DNA of 64,000 bases, taken from the NCBI GenBank assembly GCA_036852015.1, contig JAANDG010000369.1, forward strand, positions 79,968 through 143,967. Reading direction: 5' to 3'. Of this stretch, positions 24,105-36,332 are shown one piece after another. This DNA is from Pelodera strongyloides (taxonomy: Eukaryota; Nematoda; Chromadorea; Rhabditida; Rhabditidae). Made by a program: the position numbers and the translations under genes. Position 1 is the stretch's first letter, and each line of letters starts with the position of its first letter. The notes beneath the pieces were generated by a model that was not told the DNA's origin, did no database searches, and was given only the letters and a program-made list of their open reading frames with translations.

Positions 24105-24582
24105 GAGTTTTTTATTTATACGTTCTTCTAACTATAAAGTGGCGAGGGTGGCTGAGATATCTGATTGTTTCTCCGACCGTCACACAGATATCGCGATGCC
24201 TGGTTGTTTTGTCTGGAATGAGTCCCTTCTACTTCTAAACCAGCCAACGGTGCCAATTTAACTTTTTGACTCGATTAATAGAGTGAAAATGGTGTTTTCC
24301 ACTTACACTCGCATTTTCGTAGTCACATGTACATATTTTTTGGTAGATGTTGTGTTTCTAGATAGGTACGTCTTGTCGTTAGTTTGTTCGTTTGTTGTTT
24401 CTTTCACATAAAATTTGTTAAGTGAGCTTCTATCTTTGACTATTTCTTCGGACGCGATACAGTAGTGTTTTTTTTTAACTGTCGTTCCGCAATGCTTTTG
24501 TTTGCTTTGAAATCCGCCGTGCGGCTCAAAACACTTGTGATGAGATCTTGTCACAGAGCACGCCGGTGACATGACAAGAAGT
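24105..24582. other. Downstream flank of mS25, nothing recognised
   Basis: AT-rich sequence after the mS25 stop. The minus-strand frame across 24303-24674 runs into the minisatellite and is not supported as a gene. Confidence 0.5.
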
Positions 24583-25872
24583 TCATCATTAAATCTCGGT
24601 GTTTTCTCGCGCAAAACATTGCCTCTCAACACCTTGATATGATGATGAAATTCTTGCCGCGGTGTTTTGCGCAAGAAAACACCGAGATTTTATGATGAAA
24701 TTTTTCCCTGGAAAACACCGTAACACCGAGCTACGGTGTTTTGCGCGAAAAAGCCGGGATTTGATGATGAACTTCTTGTCACGCTGTTTTGCTCTAGAAA
24801 ACACCGTGCCACGGTGTTTTTGCTCGAGAAAACCTAGATTTGATGATGAAATTCTTGCCACGGTGTTTTGTCCTAGAAAGCATTGTGCCACGATGAAAAC
24901 ACCGAGATTTGATGATGAAATGTTTGCCCTGGAAAACACCGTGCCACGGTGTTTTGCGCGAGAAACCCGAGTTTTGATGATGAAATTCTTGCCACGCTGT
25001 TTTGCCCTAGAAAACACCGTGCCACGGTGTTTTTGCGGGAGAAAACCGAGGTTTGGTGACTTGCCGCGGTGTTTTGCTCGAGGAAGCACCCGAGATTTGA
25101 TTGTGAAATTCTTACCGCGGTGTTTCGCCCTAGAGAACACCGTAACACCGAGCTATGGTGTTTTGCGCGGAAAAGCCGGGATTGATGATGAAATTCTTGC
25201 CACGGTGTTTTGCCCTAGGAAACAGCGTAACACCGTGCCACGGTGTTTTGCGGGAGAAAACCGATATTTGATGATGAAAAACACCGAGATTTGGTGAGTG
25301 AAATTCTTGCCACGGTGTTTTGCCCTAGGAAACAGCGTAACACCGTGCCACGGTGTTTTGCGCGAGAAAACCGATATTTGATGATGAAAAACACCGAGAT
25401 TTGGAGTGAAATTCTTGCCACGGTGTTTTGCCCTAGGAAACAGCGTAACACCGTGCCACGGTGTTTTTGCGGGAGAAAACCGATATTTGATGATGAAAAA
25501 CACCGAGATTTGGTGAGTGAAATTCTTGCCACGGTGTTTTGCCCTAGGAAACAGCGTAACACCGTGCCACGGTGTTTTGCGCGAGAAAACCGATATTTGA
25601 TGATGAAAAACACCGAGATTTGGTGAGTGAAATTCTTGCCACGGTGTTTTGCCCTAGGAAACAGCGTAACACCGTGCCACGGTGTTTTGCGCGAGAAAAC
25701 CGATATTTGATGATGAAAAACACCGAGATTTGGTGAGTGAAATTCTTGCCACGGTGTTTTGCCCTAGGAAACAGCGTAACACCGTGCCACGGTGTTTTGC
25801 GCGAGAAAACCGATATTTGATGATGAAAAACACCGAGATTTGGTGAGTGAAATTCTTGCCACGGTGTTTTTC
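24583..25872. repeat. Minisatellite, about 110-bp unit with internal palindrome
   Basis: The right part (about 25200-25872) has six nearly identical units, with CCCTAGGAAACAGCGTAAC recurring at 108-110 bp steps. Each unit contains the palindrome CACCGTGCCACGGTG and several CGGTGTTTTGC words in both orientations. To the left the same words occur in older, more diverged and rearranged copies. Frames on both strands stay open through several units because of the repetition; none looks like a gene. Confidence 0.93.
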
Positions 25873-26243
25873 AACGGAAATGTTTCAGTTACCGTATGTT
25901 ATATCATGTGCCAATATTCCAAAATAATTATTAATTAACGACAAGCAACATTTATTTTATGCTTTGCATGTTAATAAGAAGGAAAGTGTTGAGCTGTTGA
26001 TTGAAATATCAAATGTTTTTGCAAAACTTTTAAACGGTTATAATATGAAATTTTTATGTGTTTCTTTTCTTGCTTTTCCCTTCGCTTGCGGTCTGAAATG
26101 AAGATCTATTATATTAACTGTAACTTCTTCCAATATACTTTTATTAATAAAAATACATGTCTCAAATGAACGCAAGTGTGTTTGAAACGAAGTGGCGTGA
26201 CTTATGGTAAGTGTACTTACATTTCTCGCTAAAGGTCTATCAG
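25873..26243. other. Gap between minisatellite and the Lys-rich gene
   Basis: AT-rich. It includes the minus-strand poly(A) hexamer (TTTATT at 26140-26145) about 100 nt past the Lys-rich gene's stop codon. Confidence 0.55.
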
Positions 26244-29200
26244 TCAAGCTATCCCTATTTCTCTTGTACTCTCTCTCTCTCTGTCAGGCACTCTCTCCCT
26301 AGAGTTTGTCTTTCCTATTCCTCTCACCTTTTTGCGTCTCTGTCTATTCTCCACAATATGTTTCTTCTTCTTTCTCTCTCCCGAGGCAGCCTTTCTCTCC
26401 TTTGAGTTGGACTGTTCGTGTGTGGATACCGTATTCTTGGTTCTGCCCGCCTTCTTCTCAGCCTCACTCTTAGTTACATTCCCCATAATTGTCTGCGCAA
26501 CACTCCTTGTCTTGCTCATCTTGTCCTTAGATTCCTGCGTTCTGGCCGCGGCAAAGTGTTTGTTGGGTTTTGCCGTTTGCACCTCCCGCCCTGCAAGTGT
26601 AGCACTTCGTTTGGTTGGAGTTCGAGGTTTAACATCGGTGGAGCGTACCTCACCCATAACAGTGTCGGTACCAGCGCGCTTCATGGTAGACACCCTGTCG
26701 GGTGAAGTTGCCCTCTTCTGTGGGTTCCTTGATGCCGCCTCGTTTTGTCTTTTCTCGTCAGAGTGATCCATCATCCGCTCTTTGGAGCGTGTCGGCTTAT
26801 GACAGTTCTCCTTCGACTTCATATCTGTCTCGTTTGCTTTACGGGCTTCCTTCGAATTGGATGCCTTCACTGTTTGCGCATTGCTTACTTGGGGAGACTT
26901 GTGATTTTCACGGCTTGACACCTTCCGACCGCGATCCTTTTCTGGGGATTTTACCAGCTTGGCCACCTCACGAAATCCCTTTGTCATGTTTTTCTTCTTC
27001 GGAACGGCGATGCGATCCAACACCCGAGAATCTTTACTGTCGCTCTTGTGCGGAGTGTCAGCGCTCGCCGAATTAGATTTCGAGTGTTTATTGGGGTCAT
27101 CACTTCCCTGAGGTGACTTCTTGTGAATAGGATCACTCGGTAATTCTAGTATAGCTGGCGGTAGCGGGTACCGTTGAGAAAGTGGACTTGTAGGATCAAC
27201 GTGTGGTGATGTGAGCGGAGATACAAGCGGTATGGCTAGTGGCGATGGAGCAGTTCGGTTCTTCTGAACCTTCACACCTCTATCGGACGATTTCTTCGGC
27301 GTCTTTCCCTTTTGTTTCTTATCGGCCGATTTGTCAAGGTGGGCGTCTGTTGGCGACTTAGGCTTCGCCTTTCCATCCCCAGATCTTGGTTGTTCTTTGT
27401 GCTGATCAGCATGTTTGTCCACTGGAGAATCATTCTTTGACGGCTCAGCGGATGGTTTCGGTTTATGATTCGTCTTATTCTCGGGCATATGGGCCCCTCC
27501 AGACTTTTGAGACTTGTTTGATCTGTCGGCCAAAGACTTGCAAGATCGCAGTTCATCAGTCTTCACCTTCTCTGATTTGTGAGACGGCTCCTCATCTGTG
27601 TCTTTCCTCAACGATGGACAGTTGCATAAAGTGTCTTCGAGTGCGTCCTTGGCCTTCCGACTCGAACTTCTCAAATCCGTGTTTGTGGTCGTCTCTTCTG
27701 AAGTTGTCCCACCTTTCACCTTTCGCTTCTTGGCTTTGACCGGGATAATCGGTCCCTTTTGTGGCTTCAGTTTCACGTCGGCATCAAGGTCTTTGAACGT
27801 GATCAGTCGGACTTGTCGCTTCTTTGTAGTAGGAGTCGAACCAGTAACTGACTGGTTACCAGACTGACTTTGAAGGTTGGTATCTGACCCACACTGGGTC
27901 TTCTCTGGACTCAGGCCTGCCCACTGTCTATTCGTGTCATGAAGACTGTCATCCAGTGTCTGATGGTCTGCGATGACGTCATCGGTGTCAGAACCAGCAG
28001 CCATACCGCGTCGATTCTTGCCCTGAAAGAAAAGAAAACCGCATTGACGACACGGATCATTTGATAGTTTGACCGGGCAAAAAGTTTATTGTCAAGGGTT
28101 AGGAGAGTCTCTCGAGGCACAAGCTTTGTGTTCTACGGTCAAACTCCGTGCAATCAAGCGGTTTTCCTTGCTATTCAGGGCACTAATACGGGGCGGCTGC
28201 TTGGTTCAAAATAGTTGTGCATGGAGCTTAATCTGGGCACAAAGCGAGCACCCCGGGAGTCATCAGCCCTTATTGATTGATTGGTGTGCTGAATCTTACC
28301 GCTGTAGTGTTTGAACACAATAATTAACCAATTAAAAGCAAAATCAATAATTACCCTCTTCTTGCTTTTTTCATTGTCTCGCTTTTTGGAGGTTTTGGGA
28401 ACCTGAAAAGATTTTATTTTACGTAAAAAAACGAAAATTATGATAAAAACGTTTCTACGCGAAAGTGCTTATTTTTTTATAATCACCAAATTCAAGTACC
28501 TTTTTCGATTTCTTTGATTTTTTCGAATCGACCACTGGTACTGGTGGCCCGAGAAGACTTGGATTTCCTTTCTAAAAATTTGCTACATTGCTATATATGA
28601 TGTGAAGCCATTATTTATCAAAGCTGTTTAGACCATGGCATGGTCAGTTGCAAGTAAAAAATAGGCATGTGAATGTGAAGTTAGGCATGTAAACTAATAA
28701 GGGAAGCTAATATGCCTGGGAAGCAAATGAATACCTCAAATGCAGACATCTTCTTTCCGTCTGTAACTGGAGCTTTTGTGCCAGGTTCTACTTTTGGTTT
28801 CTTGGAATTTTCCTCGGCAGGACCTTTCTTATCTCCTAAAACGTGAATCGTTTAACCAAATGTTCAAGCTCCACGCTTTTGTTCGAGTAACAACAAATCA
28901 TCCTTATAAGGCGCGCAGCTTCCAGGTACACGGGATTCTAGCAATTGACACTCGACAGTTTTTAGATAAGAATCTAAAGTAGTGTTGAAGAATGAAGCTG
29001 GTGGATATTTGCCCCATAGAAAACGTACCTTCTTTTCCCTTTTCGTTCTTTTTTGATTTGTCCGATTTGGCTGAAGATTCGGGCTCTTTTCTCTTCTTTG
29101 AACTGTCATTTGAAGCGACCTCTGGAATATAATGGAATAATTTATGATTCAGTCCGAAATCGAAATAAAAAATTAATCACGTTATCGTAATGACCGAGCC

Positions 29201-32200
29201 CTTACGAACAACAAACAAAAGAGCCTTTTCGAAACGGATGCTAACCTTTTTTCTGACTTCCTGAAGCCTTTTTCCTACTCGAATTGTTCTCCTGTTTATT
29301 GGCAGATGCATTCTTTTTCGAACCGTCTGGGTCTGATTTGCCTCCAGATTTTTCGGGTTTTTGGGATTCTGAAAATTAGCTTATGGCTTATTTGTTCCTG
29401 ACTATTTAGGTACTTTAATCTCTCTCTCTTTGCTAGCTCCATGTCTTCCTGTCTTATTCTCCCTCTCTCTCTCCAACCTTTATTATCTGTTCCCTTCTTC
29501 GCACTTTTATCTTCTTTCTTCAGTGAAGTGTCGGCAGGCTTTCCACTCTTATTCTCTGCTGCTTTCCCGTTTTTCTGAAGTAAAAAACTTAAAACCCCAA
29601 TACGCCACAGCATTATCAGATTCGTACTCTGTCGATGTCATCCTAAGATAGTCCCGTTATCTGCGCGCGTACACGCATTAGCCGCCCTACCGTAGCTCAA
29701 CTTCCTACCAATAACCGCCCTAGTACAGTACCTCAGCTCCGCTTGGCGACGCCGTTGGTGATGTGCCGCCGTTCAGTCTTTTCTGTGGAGTCTGCAAGGA
29801 CGTCTATAGATATGTGAAAGATGTTTCTTCATAGTTTTTGTACCACTCGGCGCCGCCAATGTAAACTGACCAGAGACCATATTCACCACTCAATTCCCCA
29901 TTGGAATTTCCCCTGCGTGTCTCACATTAGAATGCTATTTTCTGTCCCCAGGGAATAAAAAGTGGTGAAAAAAGCCTCAGAGCTCTGTCACCTACTCACC
30001 AGACGACAAGGAAAGAACCCAATTCTAGCCATATAAAGGAGAAAATAAGTATTCGTCATATCTCACCACGGTTGTCGAACGATTCGGATTGATTTCACTT
30101 GAAGTTGAATCGAATTGAGTGGTCATTGTGCGGCGAATCTTAAATGTGAATTGTTTCTTTATTGTAATTTGTGTCTTTGACGCCATAGAACTTCTCACAA
30201 TAGACGCGCAAAAAAAGTTGTGCCAGCTAGGTGCGCGCCAGTGGTGAGCGCGCAACCCGGAATTTTATCAGTGCGATAAAGTGCCACAATTATATTTCTC
30301 GGGAATGCGAGAAACTTACAGAACGGTCCTTTTCCTTTCGTGAAGACCCCTTTTCCGACCCAACACCTTCTCGCAACGAAAGCTTTGTCACTTTCGGTTT
30401 CACCTGAACATACACCTTTATTTTTTCGATCGTTGATAATTGTTCACTATAAGAAGATTATCAAGAATAGTTATAGTAAATAGGTTTGACCAAGGGAATT
30501 TAAGATTCCGCGGACAATCAGAAAAATTCTCTCACGTCTTTGGGCGGTGGACCCATGGCATCGAGCAGTCCTCGACGAGGTTCCTTCCTTTTACTCGAAG
30601 ACATTTTATCCTGTAAAGTATATTATGTAAAATATATATATATATATATATATTATGATTAGACAGTTCCTCCTATTTTATTATGATTAGACAGTTCCTC
30701 TTTTTAAAGCGAAATACCGGCCGGTTTTTGAAACATATCAAGTAGAATTCAGCTTATGCAAATGAACATAAATTAGAAATTCGAGCAAATTTGCATAAAT
30801 ACGTAAGAATTCAGCTGTCCACGATGCGTTTCAAAAACCGGCCGGTATTTCGCTATAAGAAAAAGACACACCGATTTCTCTTCCTTCTTGTTAATCTTTT
30901 CGCGCGCGGATCGTTTCTAAAATATTACATTTCTGTTAGGAATTATGCATTTGCAAGGTTTGCAAGATAAAGGCTTGGCAATGATGGAAGTTCCATGAAT
31001 TTTCCTTGTTTTCACTGAAATTTCCTCGACATTTTCCCTTTCCTCTTATTAGAGTAACATAAAGGATAAAGGATCGATAATTATATAACACTCACGGAAT
31101 CTTTCTCCTTGTTGCTGATCTTCTCTCGTTCGCTAACTTTTGGCTGAATTTCGATTTTTTTCATGATATTTTTTTTTGTTACTTTTTGTGATTCTGCTGA
31201 GATCTTTGTGAACTTTTCTTATTATTACTTATAGACTATAATTTCTGATCATTTCTGATAAACGATTATTTCTGATTCTGCTTCTGATTCTGATATTAAT
31301 TCTGATAAACTATTATTTCTGACCTTTTCCCTCGAGGAAGACCCAGGTGGTCCCATTTTGTCCAAGAGCCCACCGCCAGATTTTTTGACAGTTTTTGTTG
31401 ACTTAAATAATTTTACATGGGTAATTGCGAGAAGAAGGTAAGAATCTAACGCATCAAAGTTTATTTTAGGAAGATTCTCAGTCCGGCAAATATACCATAA
31501 ACTGTGATCGAGGAGAGATGTGCGCAACGTAACATGTGTTTTAGGTTAGGAGTACCCTAATCCTCGGGTACCCTAATACCCTAATTAAGATTACCCTAAT
31601 TAGGAGTATTAGTATTCTCAGAAAATGAGCAACCTTTTTGGACGTCGATCTCGCTGAATCTTGTGTGACTTTCGCGCTAATACTCATTTCCTCTTTACTT
31701 TTCCGCTCTTTTTTACTAGAATCTTTTTCCGATTTCTTCGCTTTGTTCGATCTAAAGGATTGTTCCATTTTATATTTGCACAAATACATTACATAAGTTA
31801 GCTTAACAACAATTTATTAAGTTATAATATATATCTAGTAAGAAGTTGCCTTTACTATATCCCCTATGAGAGATCCAAAAGAAACAATGTTTTTTCTTAT
31901 GAGCATTTCGTTTTGGTTCGCTATCAAGAAAAGAAATTACCTTTCTGATTTCTTCGAATCATCCTGAAAAATTTTGAAAGCATATGATAAAATGAATAAG
32001 AATGTAAACGAATATAAAGAAAGCTTAAAGTGAACGTAAAATAATCAGCAAGGTTAGCAGCAGGATATTTGGTACAATATTATTGACATAACGTTGCATC
32101 TCCAATACGTGGTTTCTCAGAGACTGGAGATCTGGTTCGGGTATGTCTCCTTTCTAATAAAATAATTGTTGAAAAACAAACCTTCAGTCTCTCCTCTCCT

Positions 32201-33770
32201 TCCATCTTCTGGAAGACTGAACTGACGCGGGCGGTTCGAGCAGACTGAAACAGTGTTGAAGCTAATGTACCGACACAGCTTCGAGGGTCTAACGTGTCAG
32301 GCCTATGCTTGACAACTGGCCAGAAACTCAGAATACCTTCGTCTCTCTCTTCGACTCTCGTTGAGAGGTTCTTTTCTCTTTATTTGACTTTGGTTCTCGC
32401 TGCGATCCTTCCTTTTTCTCGCGTGTGGATCCTTCTTTAAGTTCTCGTTTTGAACCATCTTTTTTTCTGAAAATCGTTTGTGCAACTTTGCAGTTTTTGA
32501 ACATCACCAACTACAAATGGTGACGTCACATTACTAAAGAACCGAAACTACCACTTGTTGGCGATGACAAACTATGGGTTAAGCGGCGCAACAGCATAGA
32601 AACAAAAAAGAAATGGTATATGTTGACGCTCGCAATATATGATATATGTTTATCTTTATGCTCACTACTAGTTCGTAAAAAAAATAGTTTCCAATATGAA
32701 AGAATGGAATTCGGACCGTGTTCCCCTTTCCGACTGCGTTTTTTCTCGCTTAGAAGACGTCCTTCGACGACTCTTTTCACGATCTGATTCCTTTCTACGG
32801 CTTAAATAGATAATTGAATATTAACAAAACAGATATTCCTATTTAACGTAATATAAATACGTTTATCTTTATATTGTAGTTATACTAATGTTCTACTCGG
32901 CAAATCTAAAAAGTAATACGCACACTTTCCGCTTGCTGCTTCCGTCCATCAAATCGAATAGTTTCGAACGCTGTTCGCCATCTTTACCTGGAAAGTTTTA
33001 TAGTCGAGCTATGCGTTATGGGTTCAAAACTATTCCTTATAGATTGACTTATTAATATTAGTAGTAAGTGGGTACTCTTACTTAATGATAGATTAATAAA
33101 ATAAGAAACATATTAATTACGTTTATCATTAGCCTTTTTGGTCCACTTTTCAGATGTCTCTTTCTCTCGTTGTGCCCGTGCTCGCTCATTGACGGAACCT
33201 CGTTTAGTACGGAGAGTGGCTGCAAGTAACAATGTCGTAAAATGCGAAACTTCGAAGCGCTAGAAACGGGCATACACCTTAGGAATTAGGAAACACGGGA
33301 TTGTGCTGCGGGAAAGAAGTACACTTGCGCACGGACAGCGCACTTGTGGCAAACCTCGCAGCGCGGTCCCTGGGCCCGCTTACTTGGTGTAGAACGGGTT
33401 ATTCTCAGGGAAGAGCTCATTTATTCAGCTGTTTCTTCGGTTCTTTTGCCATGGTTCCATTGGTGTACACTAGTTTTATTTTATGTTTATTTAATAATAA
33501 TAACCCACCGTCGTTGACCTTCACGGCACTCGGGGCTCCTTTATTGAGTCCTTTCTGATTTTTCGTCTTCGAATTTGTCTTTACAACAACGCGTTGCTTT
33601 TCGTTACATAGTGGGAACGTGACCGTAACTATGAGGAGTTGAACTGAAATTTTATTTATTTAAACATAAATATTATCATTAACCTATCGTAAGCTCAACC
33701 AAGAATAATAAGAAGTGAAAAATGAAAGCCAACCTGTCAAGTATAACATTGTTAGTAGTAAGGTAAACAT
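26244..33770 (-). CDS. Lys/Ser-rich disordered protein with N-terminal signal peptide, many exons
   Basis: I do not recognise a family. A chain of twelve exons joins in frame (2643 nt): 31401-31324, 31143-31096, 30916-30872, 30610-30536, 30403-30320, 29574-29478, 29368-29246, 29121-29029, 28835-28735, 28571-28500, 28402-28355 and the long last exon 28022-26244. Upstream, 33770-33734, 33643-33509, 33219-33121 and 32987-32926 also join in frame; Lys-rich exons near 32800-32700, 32480-32340 and 31760-31620 are likely but their phases are not resolved. The first two exons give a hydrophobic start (MFTLLLTMLYLT then VQLLIVTVTFPLC), a good signal peptide. Almost everything after it is Lys, Ser, Glu and Pro. 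A short module recurs: GLLDKMGPPG, GLLDAMGPPP, SLLGPPVP, and KLFDLMDG. The only non-repetitive patch in the last exon is QVRLITFKDLDADVKLK. The last exon continues as low-complexity charged sequence to its stop. Confidence 0.65.
30625..30655. repeat. (AT)n microsatellite in an intron
   Basis: TATATATA run between two exons of the Lys-rich gene. Confidence 0.9.
30714..30858. mobile_element. TTAA MITE, family A, short form, in an intron of the Lys-rich gene
   Basis: Left end TTAA-AGCGAAATACCGGCCGG; right end CCGGCCGGTATTTCGCT then ATAA. It is shorter than most copies but keeps both ends. Confidence 0.88.
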
Positions 33771-34217
33771 GATTTCTGCATAGAAAAGTCACCGGTCTTT
33801 TACGGAACACAAGTACGAATTGACTGGGAAGAAGTGCTTAGCAATCAACGTGGATTTTACATTGGAACGACTCAGAAGTATACGTTTCGAATAACAATGG
33901 ATAAGTTTCGATTCTAGCTGAATAATTAATAAAATACTACGTTTCTCGAGCTCTACACAAAGGTGGTAAAAGAGTTCAATACACTGCTAGAGGCGTTTAC
34001 ATTGAGGTCTTTAGCAGAGTAGCTGACCAGTTTCAGATGGCAAATAATAAATTATCAAAGGTTCTATGACAGGAAGATCCAGATAATTCATGATTTGCTC
34101 GAAGTTTGCCAGATTAAATGCTCAAGAATATTGTCTAAGAAACGACATTTATCATTTCGTTCGTGCTAGTAGTACGCGGGACGACTGCCAATCCCAACCC
34201 TCATTGTCAGTTTTTGT
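33771..34217. other. Intergenic upstream of the Lys-rich gene
   Basis: No gene or repeat recognised; presumably the promoter region of the minus-strand Lys-rich gene. Confidence 0.4.
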
Positions 34218-34437
34218 TTAAAGGGATCAGCTCACCTTAAATTGTGTCTGTTTTTTTTGTTTCTTTATTTTCTATAAGGGATAGTAAAAATTTGGAATAG
34301 AAAAAGTAGTGTTCAATTTCAATACTCACGAAGATATTGGGTGATAAAGTGGTGGATTGATCGGGCTTACCCTTTTTGCACTCCGGCCCGATCAATCCAC
34401 CACTTTATCACTATTTCAGGTGAACCGATCCCTTTAA
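34218..34437. mobile_element. TTAA MITE, family B (AGGGATCAGCTCACCT ends)
   Basis: TTAA-AGGGATCAGCTCACCT at the left, AGGTGAACCGATCCCT-TTAA at the right. The interior holds AAAGTGGTGGATTGATCGGGC and its inverted copy. It is a shorter relative of 36711-37078. Confidence 0.88.
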
Positions 34438-34882
34438 TTCTTAGAGTACGAGGCGTAATTTAGAAGGTTTTAAAGTAAACTGTAGCACAGTTAATGGCCC
34501 AAGCGAGTTTGAGTTTTCTCTTCGAGTACGAAGCGTAATTTAGAAGGTTTAAAAATAAACTGTAGCACAGAACCCACAAATGTTCGAAATGGATTCGAAG
34601 GATTTTACAAGTACATTGTTTTTTTTATATTATTGATATTGACCGCAATGCGGTAGAATATCGATCTATCTATCTTTGTTGAAATTATTTCAAAAATCGA
34701 TAAATAACTGATCTAAGTTGTGAACCGAGGGAAACAGGGGATGCATCTCATAGCCTGAAACTAATCATGGAACTAGTCTAGCCTTTGAACACTGCGTTGA
34801 ACCTTGAAGCCTTGAACCAGCCTTGAATAAAATAGCACGGTCCTGAACCGTTAAAGATTTATTGATTTATTCAATCTTTCAG

Positions 34883-35010
34883 GCGAAGAAGAAATCGCCT
34901 TCAAGAAAGAGATTGTGGTCAAAAATATCATTGCTGTGCTAGAGGAAATTGCGGAAATTATTGAGTGCAGGCACATTATTGAAAATCTCGAAACGCCTCT
35001 GTGCAACTGA
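34883..35010 (+). pseudogene. Orphan last exon of a CHK-kinase-like gene
   Basis: A 128-bp exon with a TTTCAG acceptor and stop encodes a C-terminus ending IIENLETPLCN. It is the inverted copy of the last exon at 44178-44051, same length and phase, with only a few substitutions. The preceding 37 bp or so of exon 12 are also present near 34582-34617, but there is no gene body upstream. It is a by-product of the inverted duplication, not a functional gene. Confidence 0.85.
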
Positions 35011-35097
35011 ATTGGGGCTAAGCGCGCGGCAGCCCTTTTGGTTTTCTTTATTTGCATTTGTGTGTATTATGGATGTATGTGACGTAAAATTCCTATG

Positions 35098-35450
35098 TTA
35101 AAGGGAATATGTATGCCCTTTTTGAAGTTAAGCTGTATTAATAGAATGTGTATTCCTCATTAAGGAAACAACAACAAAAATTGTTAAAAGTTTTCCATTT
35201 AAAAGAAAATGATTTTCAAAGTTCACCTTTTCCATAGTAAACGCGTTTACTGCCACCCTGGCTTACACGGCAGGTCTGATGGAGCAAAAATTTAGCATAT
35301 GTGTGCATAGCTTGCAACAGCGACATATTTGCATGCAAATGAGAATATTCGTATTTACATATTCAGTCGCCTACTTAAATTCATGTCTGGTGTGGAAACT
35401 CTAGTTTCGCAGTTGTTTTGCTCATTTTGAGTGCCTAAAATTCCCTTTAA
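35098..35450. mobile_element. TTAA MITE with proven empty site (AGGGAAT ends)
   Basis: TTAA-AGGGAATATG...AAATTCCCT-TTAA. The other arm of the inverted repeat has the unoccupied site with a single TTAA in the same flanks (CTATG-TTAA-AAAGAAG, read inverted at 43960-43975). This directly shows insertion with TTAA duplication after the arms were duplicated. Confidence 0.95.
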
Positions 35451-36332
35451 AAAGAAGAAGGTAGAGAATGATATTTCTTATCGGTAGCTCGGTGCAAATT
35501 GAATCGTATCATAAATTATTTATTACCGATTATTGATCAGTGTTGTTTTCCTCAATATTTATATAAATTTTAAATAAAGATTTTTGGATGGTCTTGTGTT
35601 TAAATCCGTATAGTATGTGGCAAGAATATAAAATGAAATACATAGTTAAATTCATTTGCTGAAGTATTCTGCACAATACAGAAGACAATACGACCAAACT
35701 CTTATAATTAGCTATCGTCTATCCGTAATCACAATGTCTCTGACATGTAAAATTTCAATTTCCCATATATTAAATTTCAAAGGCTCATAACTTTTTTGAC
35801 GACAAATGGTGTAGAGCGTGAAGTTCTCTACAAAATTTGTGGTTTGCGGCCATGGTAAGAGCTTCCCTCGTGAGCTCCTCTGAGATTTCAACTTAGAGCT
35901 GACAAGTTGTGGGACAGTAATATTTTTCATGTGTGTATAAGTGGTATAAGGTCATGCGTATAAGGTCTCTTGAAGAGAATGCTATTTATAATTTATAATA
36001 AATATTTTCTTTCTGTGAAAACGTTTCAAACCAGAAAATTGTTTATCTATCTAAATTCTGCTGCCTGCTTCACCATTATCTTTATTTGCCCAAAAGATCA
36101 AAAAGTTCTCTCGGTCTCTCTACACTAGACTCTGTGCAACACAAATACGAGTGACGTGCTGTGCTATTGACGAGTGACGTGCTATATCACCTTTAATTTT
36201 TTTTAAATATAATTCAATTGTTTTGTAAAATTACAAAAAAAACGGAGAGAAAATAAGGTATGGAGAAGGCTTCACCGGGACCAATGTAAAAATCTACTAT
36301 TAGTTCTTCATTATAATAACTTGTAAGGAGTA

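Larger units (their letters stand above)
34441..36332. repeat. Left arm of a large inverted repeat
   Basis: 34578-36332 matches 43075-44456 in inverted orientation at high identity, apart from a 349-bp insertion at 35098-35450 and some rearrangement at 34740-34860. The homology continues more weakly over 34441-34570, which matches about 44880-45020 inverted. Between these blocks the right side has an extra 420 bp or so containing exons 11 and 12 of the damaged CHK gene; the left arm has lost it. Confidence 0.9.

Noticed and set aside
24589..25626. Open frames on both strands across 24.6-25.6 kb
   Set aside because: Same 110-bp minisatellite read in different frames; both strands are open only because of repetition.
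35712..35930. 72-residue frame present twice (also 43479-43697)
   Set aside because: The duplication is explained by the inverted-repeat arms; no splice or family support.
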